From Owenia fusiformis (lineage: Eukaryota; Annelida; Polychaeta; Sabellida; Oweniidae), in the NCBI GenBank assembly GCA_903813345.2, contig CAIIXF020000011.1, positions 20,317,754 to 20,381,753 of the forward strand: DNA of 64,000 nt, given 5' to 3'. Positions 13,201 to 23,345 of this stretch are shown here, piece after piece. The notes under the pieces were generated by a model that saw only the letters and a program-made list of their open reading frames with translations, made no database searches and had not been told where the DNA came from. Made by a program: the position numbers and the translations under genes. Position 1 is the stretch's first letter; each line of letters starts with the position of its first letter.

Positions 13201-13403
13201 ACCACCACCAATTTTGTGGATGGCATTCTGCGAGTGGCAGTCTGTGTTTGACATCTGTAACAAATGTCAGGTGGTGATATTTTGCATGTTAATGCTTTGT
13301 TTTATTCACCTTTCAGGATCTTGATGGGATGGACATTGAGAATGAGAAACTTCAGAAGGAGAACAAAGCCTTACTTCGTGCAATGGCATCATTAGATCTA
13401 TAA
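7258..13403 (+). CDS. PAWR: Par-4/PAWR-like leucine-zipper protein (3' part)
   Basis: Four plus-strand exons, all in phase 0: 7258-7380, 11213-11698, 12051-12155 and 13317-13403 (stop TAA). They give 266 C-terminal residues. The long exon is Ser/Asn/Asp-rich and disordered-looking, and ends with SSSALLSKNHELEI. The last two exons encode a coiled coil: ALEKEREENRRLQKLL, then a leucine heptad stretch, then DLDGMDIENEKLQKENKALL. Order and spacing match the C-terminal leucine zipper of vertebrate Par-4 (DLDDIEDENEQLKQENKTLL). Vertebrate Par-4 is a pro-apoptotic protein that binds atypical PKC and WT1 through this zipper; that role here is inference. The 5' exons were not found. An AATAAA lies at 13634-13639, inside the 3' minisatellite. 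Three MITE copies and other repeats sit in or beside the gene. Another coiled-coil family remains possible. Confidence 0.75.
7737..7939. mobile_element. MITE, GATCTCC family, copy 2
   Basis: Right end GGGGAGATCACTG and left end CAGTGTTCTCCACAG. The interior carries CAAGTGGGTGCAAATGGATT, the complement of the GCACCCACCTGAAAA-type sequence of copies 1 and 3. Lies in the first in-window intron of the PAWR-like gene. Confidence 0.75.
8030..8295. mobile_element. Dispersed ACAGTAAAACCTGT-type repeat
   Basis: Contains two CAGGTTTTACTGTAC blocks, then GTGGAACACC and GTGTTCCACTT segments, ending CAGGTTTCACTGTAG. The same terminal motif and GGAACAC/GTTCCAC core recur at 27582-28087, 30145-30276 and 32312-32492, with a weaker relative near 4600-4720. 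Probably a short non-autonomous DNA transposon family. Confidence 0.55.
9672..9801. repeat. GTGGTGACATATTG dispersed repeat, copy 1
   Basis: Shares GTGGTGACATATTGTTATA, AACTTTTTTTGT, TAACAAATGGCAGGTGGT and ATGTTAATGC blocks with copies near 13196-13310, 31905-32075 (complementary strand) and 48855-48990. Each lies inside an intron. Confidence 0.6.
13196..13310. repeat. GTGGTGACATATTG dispersed repeat, copy 2, beside a splice acceptor
   Basis: Contains TCTGTAACAAATGTCAGGTG, then TGGTGATATTTTGCATGTTAATGCTTTGTTTT cut by six bases from the acceptor of the last PAWR-like exon (CTTTCAG at 13310-13316). The repeat probably supplies part of the polypyrimidine and branch-point region. The same ATTTTGCATGTTAATGCTTT block occurs at 48963-48984. 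Confidence 0.6.
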
Positions 13404-14200
13404 CATGGTCTGTTTCCCACAGTGTGGCATCATTGGATATGTATTGAATATACCCTTGCTTACAATCAAATCATTGGATATATACTATATGTGCACCCTC
13501 GCGTACAATGACATCATTGGATATTTAGCATATGTGCACCCTTGTCTACAATGACATTATTGGATATGTATGTAGCATATATGCAACTTTGTCCATCTTG
13601 TGGAACCATTGGACATTTGACACTTATGGATGAAATAAATAGTGTAGGTGCACCCTTGCCTAAACATTGTTGGATATAACATATGATGCCCTAATGCTCT
13701 TACCTATAAAAACATTACTTTTTACCTACAATGGCATCATTGGATTATACCATGTGTGCATCATTACTTTCCACATGATATGCTTGAATATATGCCCTTG
13801 CCTAATGTGTGGTATAATTGGATACTTTGTCCTTGCTTAACATATACATCATTGGATATTGAGCAAAGATGCACCCTTGCCTACCATAGACATGCTATGA
13901 ATATATGCCCTATTGTGTGCTATTATTGGATAATTATATTAATCTATGCCCTTGCCTACAATAGTACAATATTATTGTAGATAATATAGCATGCAGGCCT
14001 GTAGCCAGAGGCGGGGGATCAAGCACCCCCCCCCCCCTGGCCAAAAATTCAAGAAAAATCAAAGTATTTCACCATTCTGAGCATTTTCAAGTGATTTCAG
14101 CCATTTTTGGGTATCACCGTTGTCAAATGTGAACCCCTCTTGAATCTTTAAAAAAGCTAGCTAGGGCCTGGCACATACAATGGCACCATCGGATATATAG
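13404..14200 (+). repeat. Degenerate 43-bp minisatellite downstream of PAWR-like stop
   Basis: Roughly ten decayed copies of a unit of about 43 bp combining ATCATTGGATAT, AGCATATGTGCACCC and TTGCCTACAATG. A clear copy is at 13507-13549. A stray unit (ACAATGGCACCATCGGATAT) sits at 14178-14197 beyond an inserted CTGGCTACAGGC-type element. The unit resembles the last codons of the PAWR-like CDS: CAATGGCATCATTAGATCTA there against CAATGGCATCATTGGATTAT at 13730-13749. Confidence 0.8.
13995..14170. mobile_element. Short dispersed element, GCCTGTAGCCAG family
   Basis: Begins GCCTGTAGCCAG, contains a run of 14 C, then ATTTTCAAGTGATTTCAGCC, and ends near AGCTAGCTAGGGCCTGGC. A relative lies at about 58360-58490 with CTTTTCAAGTGATTTTGGCC and the end CTGGCTACAGGTCTGCC. 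Non-autonomous transposon is an inference. Confidence 0.5.
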
Positions 14201-14550
14201 CATGCATTTGGGATTATAATTAAGTCACCATAATTTGGGTTTACTTAGAGCTACTCTGGAGTTGCCATGTTTCACTAACATTTGCATTAAATATATGCAT
14301 GTATTTAACATTGCCTTCTATGTGCCACATTGATACATACATCATTTTACTTTTATTTGCCTGGGTGCCTTGATTTCAAGTTACTATGGCAACCATTTCT
14401 TATCTAATGCTTCTGTCATCCAAAATATTTTTTGCTGGATCAATTAAACATTTCATGCTGCACATTCTGAGAAAACTTCATAGGAAAATATTGAAAAGTA
14501 AAGAAATTAGAGAGATATTATGAGAACTTTATGATCAACCTTCGTATATC

Positions 14551-14781
14551 CAGTGATCTCCTCAGGATAAAAGCAAGTGGGTGCAGCGCCCAGCTGGGAT
14601 TTTAAAAACAAGCTTGCACCCACCTGAAAATCCATTTGCAACCAGTTGATAGTGAGGAAATCATGAACAATTAGCATATTTTGACCAATTTTGGTCTGAA
14701 TTGTGAAAATTCTGCAACCACTTGAGAAAAAAATCATGTGGAGAACAACCACTTGAGAAAAAAATCATGTGGAGAACACTG
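14551..14781. mobile_element. MITE, GATCTCC family, copy 3
   Basis: Left end CAGTGATCTCCTCAGGAT, interior TTTTGGTCTGAATTGTGAAA as in copy 1. The right end carries a 31-bp tandem duplication (14716-14778) starting AACCACTTGAGAAAA and ending GTGGAGAAC, before the terminal ACTG. Confidence 0.75.
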
Positions 14782-15098
14782 TTATCATTGAAATTTTTTT
14801 CACTATCTCATTGGTTATAAACTGATCATGTGACTATTGAAAGATGAGCTTCTATTTATCTGCAGCCTCAATTTCAGACTTTGTATTCTGTTTAATATTT
14901 TTCACGATAAAGTCCCAGATTTACTTTGTATATATTACCTGACGCGGCCTCATTTTCAGATTATTATACATGTTTATTCCATTTTATACATTCTTTGCTC
15001 ATGTTAATGATGGTGAGAAACAACAATGAATGAAACATCAAAAGTTCCATTGTTTTTCAGTGAATCTTTCTCTTTGTTATGGATGATAGAAAAGATTA

Positions 15099-15261
15099 TC
15101 TTTGTCACATTTTCATTGAATGTGACATTTTCATAAAATGATATCACTGAAATGTGACATTACAAAACATTCACTGAACATTGTCACATTTTCATTGAAT
15201 GTGACATATTAATAAAAATGATATCACTGAAATGTGACATTACAAACATATTCACTGAAAT
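15099..15261. repeat. Two-copy 84-bp tandem duplication with internal palindrome
   Basis: Each unit has TGTCACATTTTCATTGAATG followed by TGACAT, then AATGATATCACTGAAATGTG and a TTCACTGAA segment. Units are nearly identical. TGTCACATT/AATGTGACA gives each one a small stem-loop. No gene. Confidence 0.75.
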
Positions 15262-15768
15262 AGAATACATTTTTTTTGTTTAAGCTCTCCTTAACTCATG
15301 ATTTGAATATCATTTGTCATACACATTCCCTTCCTCAGCTGAGTATCGATCAGCATTTTACTAGCAAAAGTAATTCATGGAGGATTGGACGATTCTCTCC
15401 TTTTCCTGTACTGTACATTGAAATTTAAGCTTTTATCAATTAAATTGACGAGGCACCTTAAACTAAGGAGAATATCATCACTAGATATGCAGCATATCCT
15501 ATATAGCTCAATGATAAAATTGGATAATGGATAGATATTAGATATATCCCCTTACAAATGATGATATCTTTGATCTATCAGCTTATCCTTTTGGAGGTTT
15601 CAGGTTTGGACTAAATGTGATATCCTTTTTGAGGGATAAGACTTAGTGTAGATGTTTCGAAAATGCCTTATTTTGGAATCAACCATAGGATAAATTCTAT
15701 ATTTTGTCATATGTTTCAATTCTGTGTTTTCAAGTTGTGTTCATTTTTAAACTATCACCTATATATAT

Positions 15769-17391
15769 TGGGTGTCCCAAAAAATGAGACACTTTTTGAC
15801 AAGTATTTTCTCGGCAACTGATGAACCAACTTTTTTAAAAAATTTGTACAAAGTAGTCCTGGAGTATCGTTAGCAAGGTATGAATATGAAAAAGATCAGA
15901 TAAATGTTATGTGAGTACTAAGAAATTCAAGATAGCATGTCAAAATACCCCATATCGGAGCAATGCAATGAGAATTTCATCGTGTTTGTACCAAAAAATG
16001 GGAAGCAATTTAAGAAGTAATTTCTCCGAAAAAGATGAGCTAATCATTTGAAAACTTTACTTGAGGCACTTTAGTGTATCTTCTGCTAGTGCTATGAATA
16101 TGTCAGAGATTTGCCTCATATTATGTGTGTATTGTTGAATTAAAGACAGTATGTCAAAATAACCAATATCGATGTAAATCTCACTTATTAATTCTTTTTC
16201 AAGCAAAATACCTTTCCATATTTATTCCAACAATATCACCTCCAATGAATTTTGAGAATGAATGGATTTGGGATATTTGGGAAGAATGAAATGAATTAAG
16301 TAGACATGACACACAGACAAGCTATCTTGACTGATAAACAAATGCTATCACCTGATAGCTGGTACAAACACTATATAACACTCTGAATTTACCTTTATTG
16401 TTTAGTATTGACACTATTTTATAATTCAAACATGAAATAAGAGAGGGTCCTAAGTGTGGAAGATACACAATATGAAAGTATAGCAAAAATTTTAGTTTCA
16501 AAAGGGAGGCCGTATTGAAATTGCCATTATAGTCAAGAATCCATTCTGCCTTGAATGTATTGCTTAAGGTAGGTGCAACATAGAACCTTCTACAAAAATA
16601 GAAAATCTTATTTGGAAAGATATTCTTGACTGAACCTTCCAACAAACTCTGTCATTTACAATAACTATTGTGTCAATGTATCACGCCACAGAGACATCCA
16701 ACCCGAGTTCCCATACTCTGAGCACCATGTTCAAACCTCTAAACAGATTTGTATTCAATTTTCAATGATAACAAGATCAAAGAAAACGTGTCATTTGCAA
16801 TAAAGCAATTAAATCACAGGTAACTTAAAATAATGTTTTTCAGAAATCTGTTCATGGGGTATACTATTAGAACATGTGATATGTAAGCAATGAGCCTGAT
16901 AATCGAAAAAGTATGTTTCGTCTATGTCATTAGTTCAAATGAATATTGCTTGTTAAGTGTTCATGTGAAATAAACTAAGACTATTATGTCATCTATCATT
17001 GTTTCAATTTCTTTGACAATGAAAATATAATGCAATGGAAAGTCGCAACAAGATTCAGCTTGAACTTAAATGCACTGAATGACCTTAGTTTTAATCCAAA
17101 TGACCTAATTTCAGTTTTGATGTGTTCATAATTGATATAAGTAACTATTTTCATATTATTTTCAATATAACCTTTGGGGGCACCTTCAGGTGCATTAGGT
17201 AACGGATCCTTTTTGACATGCTATTTTGAATTTCCTATTACTCACAGAATATTTGCTTGATATTTTTTATATTTTTACAACTTGCTAAATTAATGATACT
17301 CTCAGGCTATCTGTACAAATTCTCAGTGAATTTGGTGAATCAGTTGCCGGGAAAATACTTGGCAAAAATGTCTCATTTTTTGGGACACCCG
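15769..17391. mobile_element. Tc1/mariner-type element with long inverted ends, no transposase seen
   Basis: Ends are TGGGTGTCCCAAAAAATGAG on the left and CTCATTTTTTGGGACACCCG on the right, each next to TATATA, fitting a TA target. Similarity between the arms runs inward about 220 bp, for example TATTTTCTCGGCAACTGAT against the complement of ATCAGTTGCCGGGAAAATA. The GTGTCCCAAAA end is typical of mariner-like elements. No open frame inside resembles a transposase. Confidence 0.7.
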
Positions 17392-18143
17392 ATATATACC
17401 AGCTTAAAAACTAGACTGGAAAACTGCACTGAAAATATTTATGCACCATTGCTACTATGGCCAAATGTGTATTATTGTTGCTCATATACATGTACCTATC
17501 AAAGGGAAATAAAGATTATTCAGAAAATATTTTTGTATCATTTTCTTTGAATTTTATTATGCAATTATTAAGAATATCTGGAGGGCTACATGTAAAACTA
17601 GTCCTTGCTAGTCCACATATAAGAAATATCTTGTTAAGTAATTTGGAGTAAGGGATTTGTTAGGGATGCCATATATGCTGACAGCCAAATGCCATTTACA
17701 AAAAAAGTTGGAGACTGGTGGAGTGCTGGTGACGTAACGCTTAAAATACCCAGCATGGCTAAAATATATTAAGGATGTTATTTTCTGGAACAATATAAAG
17801 TATGATGCCTTTTTCAAAAATGTTTTCTGGATAGAATAACCTTATGTCTAATTTAATTCAAATCATCCCTAATATTTTCAAACAAACTATCAAATACCGA
17901 CAAAACGTGTTTGATAAACTGCCTATTACATTTAAACTAAACCACTGCCTATTACATTTAAACTTCAAAATAGTCTTATGACTTGAAACAGGACTTTAAG
18001 AAATAAACTTGAACGGGCCAGTTTATTGGTTAAAAATGTTATCTGTTTATCACGCAAGTTAGGTTCAAAGAACATTTGTTTGTACAAAATGTATACAGAA
18101 TTGCGAATAAAATTTTATTTCCTAATCTCATTCGTTTTTAGAC
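17392..18143. other. Intergenic upstream of LEG1-like gene
   Basis: AT-rich, no supportable exon. A short direct duplication of AACTGCCTATTACATTTAAACT-type sequence occurs near 17917-17965. The promoter of the LEG1-like gene should be here, but I see no clear TATA box or initiator. Confidence 0.4.
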
Positions 18144-21100
18144 ATGAAGTATAAACTGTTTATATTTTGGGTATCATTGACTTGGTAAGTTTCTTTTTAT
18201 TAGTACTTGATCATATATTGACTTTTTCTGAATTTTGAAATTAAAATAATAGTATCACTCAGTATATTTAATATATACTGAAAAAATTGATTTATCTTGT
18301 TTATTATCTCATTTGGACGTAGTGAAAGATACAAAGTGACACAAAAAATGCCACCTACTTATTTTAGAATAACTTTCTCAATAATTAAGGAATCTGTGGA
18401 ATCTTAAGGAACTTTTCTTGTGCAGATCGAGTGTTCACTGGAGAAAAGATCGTCGTACTTGGATAAGCATCAACAACTTTGAGATAAAAGAAAGCAAATA
18501 TGTGACAAAAATGAATGAATGTTGCTATGCTTTCCAGTCTGACAGGAACAGTTCTGATACGAATTCTGCCTAAAACTGAAAAAGAGGACAGGGGGCATAT
18601 TCCTCAATTTCCTCCTCACTGGGAAAAGGCCCCAGCCTCACTAGCTGAATTCCCAAGGAGTAACAAAACGATAAATATCAACCCATGGAACTACTTGCAC
18701 AGACAAGGAATGTACAAGAGTATTATTGATGCAACTGGGAAACAACTTAGTGGAACCACCGAATTAGGTGGAAATTTAAACCTTCTTTGGGGTCTTCCTT
18801 TACAGCATGGGTGGCAATTCGAGACTGGGAGGTTGAGAGATTTTACAAATCAAACACTTAGTGGTTTTGGTAGGGTAACTCATTTCAAAGAAAAATCAGA
18901 AATCTTTTGTATATCTCCAAAAAGTTGGTGGGCAAGTATGAATTATTATTTGGCAGCTCTGCCATTTCTTGCGGCTATGGATGTAGGGTATTTTGATAAA
19001 GATATAAATGGACTGAAAGTTGAACTGAAACCTCCAGATTTTAATGTGGAAAAGTTTTGCTATGGGATCGAACACTGCAAGAAAAAAGAAAATAAATTAA
19101 TGAAAAGTTTGCTCAATTTCTTCAGCTACCTCAAAAATTGTTCAAAGACACGATGTGAAACTGACAAAGCAGCGGAAAAATTATGGACTGCACATGTCGC
19201 AATTATTGAAGCTGGTATGAAATTGTTTGATTGTGAACTTAGACTTCTGTCATCAGCTGAACAAAGATTTGGAACAGGTTGGGTGAAAACAGTCACACTG
19301 TTAGCTGCAGTGAGATTCAGAACAAACATGATACAGACTTCAAAATTCCAGGTAAAACCATGGGCTTTCAACTAGATAATTGAAAGCCCATGGTAAAACT
19401 AAAACGGTTGGCTCCGTTATTTTTCTCATTTTGCTCTCAAAGTCACCTTAACATTAAAATAAAATTAGATGATTTATGAAGTCTTAAATTTGCACCTTCA
19501 ATAGACTTTGAAATGTACCTTCTTTTCAAGCATTGATTTTTACTAAAAAGGTTATCAAAGTTAATTGATGATGCAACTTGTTAATCAATTATTTTTAAAG
19601 GTGCACTATACTTAAGTTAAAAGAAAAAAAATCATTGAAACATGTTACTCCCACACAAAGTTTGATTTGCTTAATATTGAACCAAGAGAAAAATAACTCA
19701 CCTAAAAAGGCATTTTAATTTCAGAGATCATTAGACATGCATGCACATGTTAAACAAAGTGCATGTTTTAAATTATTATTGATTTAAAAGATGGCAACAC
19801 TTCTATAAAAAAATGAATGTATCATGTAATACAAACAACTTCGCCATCTTTCAATGACATTGATAAAAACTTGATATATAAATCTTGACAGATCGAAAAT
19901 ATTTTTTGATAATTTATTGTTAGCTTTGATTTGGTCCATTTGAACTGTTGTTGGTGTTAAATGAAAGATAAGGTTCTTATCAATACATTGGGCATACTCT
20001 TGTATTTAAATGTAAGTCTTTATTTTGCCCAAAAATGTTAAAAAATATCCCAAAGTGGGCCTTTAATTAATCACTGACCTGATTCTTGAATGAGAAGTAC
20101 ACTCCCCTCCATAAGTTTGGCAAGCTTAGCTCCCCCATTGAACTATGTGTTAAAGCCTCTCTCCGTTTGAATTTCTATTTACTTAACCTGCGATGAAAAT
20201 ACTTATAATATTGATGGAAATGTAACTTGACTTTATTTCCAATACCTCCAAATTTTTTCAATTTTTTCCTCAATTACAATAGGTCATAGTGTATTTTAGT
20301 TATTTTTTGTGAAAATCAATAGAAACCAATGGCCTCCAATGGAATCTGATGATATCCACATGTTAAGTCAAAGTAGCATACCCAATGTCAAGTCAATACA
20401 TCCTTGCTGAACTTAATGACCTCAACCTCAGCCCATGTGGTTCCAAATGCTTAAATATTTAATTGACATTGTATTCTTTACACCTTAAAATGATTCATTT
20501 TGTTAATGGGGAAATCATAATGGAGAATGCACTAGATCCTTTACATTATTAAAAGGTTATCAATTTGAAAGCTGAGAGGTATGACAAGATAAAACTTTTA
20601 CTTTTACTACTTTCACCTACAATTTATCAATTTCAAAAGCTTTGATATTTTCTGAACAGTAAAAGTACATTCTAAATCAATGTTAATATGGCAATTGCAG
20701 AAGCTTGGCCTACCCAAGAGAATCCTATGGGAAACTGATGCTGCCCCCTATATCCAAGACATGTCCCCAACAGAAAACACCTGTTTGTATGTTTTAGACC
20801 TGCTTCTATACTTGGGACAAATTATTTGGTAAGCTAATATATAAATGGGTTTTTCACATATGCTTTGTCAAAAATGAGTATGTTTAAATTGATACCATTA
20901 CACAAAAAAATGGTATTGCATTGCAATAACTGATAATTGTGTCCCCGTTTTCTTGATCTTTCCAAAGTGTCTCTTGCAAAAGACCGATAAGAGTGGATTT
21001 CATAAAGCAGAATGTTATTTTTCATTTGAAATAATGATACTAATTAATAACAGATAATACTGTTGTAAATAATCCATATTTCAAAATCATAATCAATTCA

Positions 21101-22666
21101 ACTAGAAAAACAGCAACTCCACGGAGTAGCAAATCCCACCGAACAAAACATGTTTTGATAAAAAAAATTGAGCCAAATTCATCCACTGGTATTTGAATTA
21201 TCAAAGATTATGTTTTTATGAAACATGGTTGCCATTTTGAAATTCAGCTGTCATCTTTAGATTTCTTTAGCAGAGAATGTTCGTCCAATGGTATCTGGGT
21301 TATCAAAGGTTACTTTTTTAATGAAAAATGGCAGCCATTTTGAAATTCAGCTAAAGCCTTTGAAATTTCTTCTGAAGCAGATCTCCTTTTTCCCTAAACA
21401 TCAGCATATAAAATTGGAACCAAATCCATCCACTAGTATTTGAGTTATCATTAATTACGTTTTTTTTTACGAAAAATGGCGGCCATTTTGAAATTCAATG
21501 GCCATCTTGAAAATTCATTTTTGAGCAGAACTTCTTTGTCTCTAGGCATCAGCATATAGAATTTGAACCAAATCTGTCGACTGGTGTTTGAGTTATCAAA
21601 GGTTACGTTCTTTTATGAAAAATGGCGGCCATTTTGAAATTTAGCTACCACCTTGAAAATCCCTTCTCGAGCAGAGCTCCTATGTCCCTAGGCATCATCA
21701 TGTAAAATTTGAACCAAATCCATTCAATGGAAATTGAGTTATCAAAGATAATGTTTTTTATGAAAAATGGCCGCCATTTTGAAATTTAGCTGCCATCTTG
21801 AAAATCCTTTCTTGAGCAGAGCTCCTATGTCCCTAGGAATCAGCATCTAAAATTTAAACTAAATCTATTTGATGGTATTCGAGTTATCAAAGATAACGTT
21901 TTTTTACGAAAAATGGCCGCCATTTTGAAATTTAGCTGCCATCTTGAAAATCCTTTCTTGAGCAGAGCTCCTATGTCCCTAGGCATGAGCTTCTAAAATT
22001 TGAACCAAATCCATTCAATGGTCTTTGAGTTATCAAAGATAACGTTTTTTTACGAAAAATGGCCGCCATTTTGAAATTTGGTGGCCATCTTGAAAATGTC
22101 TTCTTGAGCAAGGCTCCTTTGTACCAAGGCAACAGCATATAAAATTTGAACCAAATCCATCCACTAGTATTTGAGTTATTAAAGATTATATTTTTTCCGA
22201 AAAATGGCCGCCATTTTGAATTAAGCGGCCATATTGAAAATTCCTTCTCGAGCAGAGGTCCTACACCCATAAGGCATAAGCCTATAAAATTTGAATGAAA
22301 TCCGTCAACCGGTATTTGAGTTATTGCCCGGACACACGAACGGACGGACGAACGGACGGACGAACGGACGGACGAACGGACGGACGGCTTCTCTATATCC
22401 CCCTCGAACTTCGTTCGGTGGGATAATTAGGAAATAATATACTATATCTTAAGTATTATCAGGTCATTTATCATATTCTTGCTTGATATGTTGATATGCT
22501 TCGACTTTCTCCAGGGGGCTACATAGTATCCACAGCGAATGATCTGATGTGCAATGAGGCCACAAGGAAGATAGGGCGCGCTATCATGACAGATTTGCTA
22601 CAGAGCCCTCTTTCAACAGCAAAAGATATAATATCATTATTATGGACTACTTTAACTGGCTGTTAG
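18144..22666 (+). CDS. LEG1: LEG1-like secreted protein (DUF781/Leg1 family)
   Basis: Plus-strand exons: 18144-18184, 18538-19351, 20701-20828 and probably 22515-22666. Exon 1 (MKYKLFIFWVSLT) joins exon 2 in phase 2 to make a hydrophobic signal peptide. Conserved blocks match vertebrate LEG1 in order: FPPHWEKAP, INPWNYLHRQGMYK, NLLWGLPLQHGWQFETGRL, FCISPKSWWASMNYYLAALP, KFCYGIEHC, LWTAHVAIIEAGM and GTGWVKTVTLLAAVRF. Exon 3 adds GLPKRILWETDAAPYIQD, the counterpart of GMPPRILLNTDVAPFISD. LEG1 is a secreted, mucosa/liver-enriched protein in vertebrates; its role here is unknown. The start at 18144 is preferred to the ATG at 18515, which lies in the intron. Exon 4 carries a good 50-codon frame ending LLWTTLTGC, but with the listed bases it is one G out of phase after exon 3. 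Used as listed, translation ends nine codons in. A palindromic insertion abuts the exon 2 donor. Confidence 0.88.
19359..19392. mobile_element. 34-bp palindromic insertion with 7-bp target duplication
   Basis: Arms CATGGGCTTTCAA and TTGAAAGCCCATG around an 8-nt loop. Flanked by perfect direct repeats GTAAAAC at 19352-19358 and 19393-19399. The left repeat is also the splice donor of LEG1-like exon 2. Other copies of the palindrome lie at 45567-45591, 45630-45655 and 52691-52715. Confidence 0.8.
21135..22424. mobile_element. Element with eight ~146-bp repeats in LEG1-like intron 3
   Basis: About eight tandem units spaced 144-148 bp. Each carries AAAAATGGCGGCCATTTTGA, a CATCTTGAAAAT block, TGAGCAGAGCTCCTATGTCC and TTTGAACCAAATCCATCCAC. 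Unit marks fall at about 21218, 21324, 21472, 21617, 21763, 21908, 22055 and 22199. The array ends in a 12-bp GAACGGACGGAC minisatellite (22336-22388). The outer ends ATCCCACCGAAC (left) and GTTCGGTGGGAT (right) are perfect inverted repeats. Probably a non-autonomous transposon; no protein coded. Confidence 0.8.
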
Positions 22667-22679
22667 GAATCTCCTATTC

Positions 22680-23345
22680 ATGAAGCAGCAAAGAAAAAGT
22701 CATCGAAACACTTGCTTGGACAAGCTAAGTCTCTCTAGTTTGACACTATCTAAGCTTAAAGCTAAACAGGAACTTGGAGTAAATTTGATTTTTAAAGCAC
22801 AACTATATGTACACAATTTTACAACAATAAACACTCCAAACTGCACATGTGGATTACCTGAAACCCCAAAACATGTTTTTTCAGATGCCCTCAAAATACT
22901 GCTGCATAATGCTTTTTAATAAGTTATCAAGATATAAACCGCAAACTATCAAAAACGAAAACCAAATAATGCAATTTTTGAAATATGGAAGTAACGACCT
23001 CTCACCCTTACAAAAGAAAGAACACTTTATAAACGTGGCAAGCTTTATTTAAGGCCATTTAAAATAAGATCCCTTCCATGGTTTTCACCACTATCCCCCT
23101 CCTTTCTGCCCTCGTTGAACCAATGACTTGACACCTCTTCATTCTTATTCTTAGCCAGAATCCCCCAGATAGCCACATTGTACTTAATGTACTTAATTAA
23201 TTCATAATTAGCTCATGTTAGATATATTGTTATCTCCAAGCTTGGCCTATGATGCCTTTTTGGTGATTGGCAAGCCATCTGATGTAAAATAAGATTTATG
23301 AAATTAATAGATTACCATATAAAAAAATTTAAAAAAAAGAAAAAC
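22680..23345 (+). pseudogene. LINE 3' fragment with poly-A tail
   Basis: Encodes the end of a retrotransposon ORF2. CTCGLPETPKHVF continues one frame over as FQMPSKYCC, recalling the C-C-H-C motif after the reverse transcriptase of many LINEs, so a frameshift lies near 22885. The ORF ends at 23052. A 3' region and an A-rich tail (about 23322-23345) follow. It starts about 15 bp after the last LEG1-like exon and so may lie in that gene's 3' untranslated region. Dead copy. Confidence 0.65.

Noticed and set aside
16322-16645. 107-codon minus-strand frame inside the mariner-like element
   Set aside because: No catalytic DD(E/D) pattern or helix-turn-helix; looks like chance in AT-rich DNA.
18515-18537. 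ATG at 18515 as start of the LEG1-like protein
   Set aside because: It lies before a good acceptor (CTTTCCAG at 18537), and a 41-nt exon at 18144 supplies a signal peptide in the matching phase.
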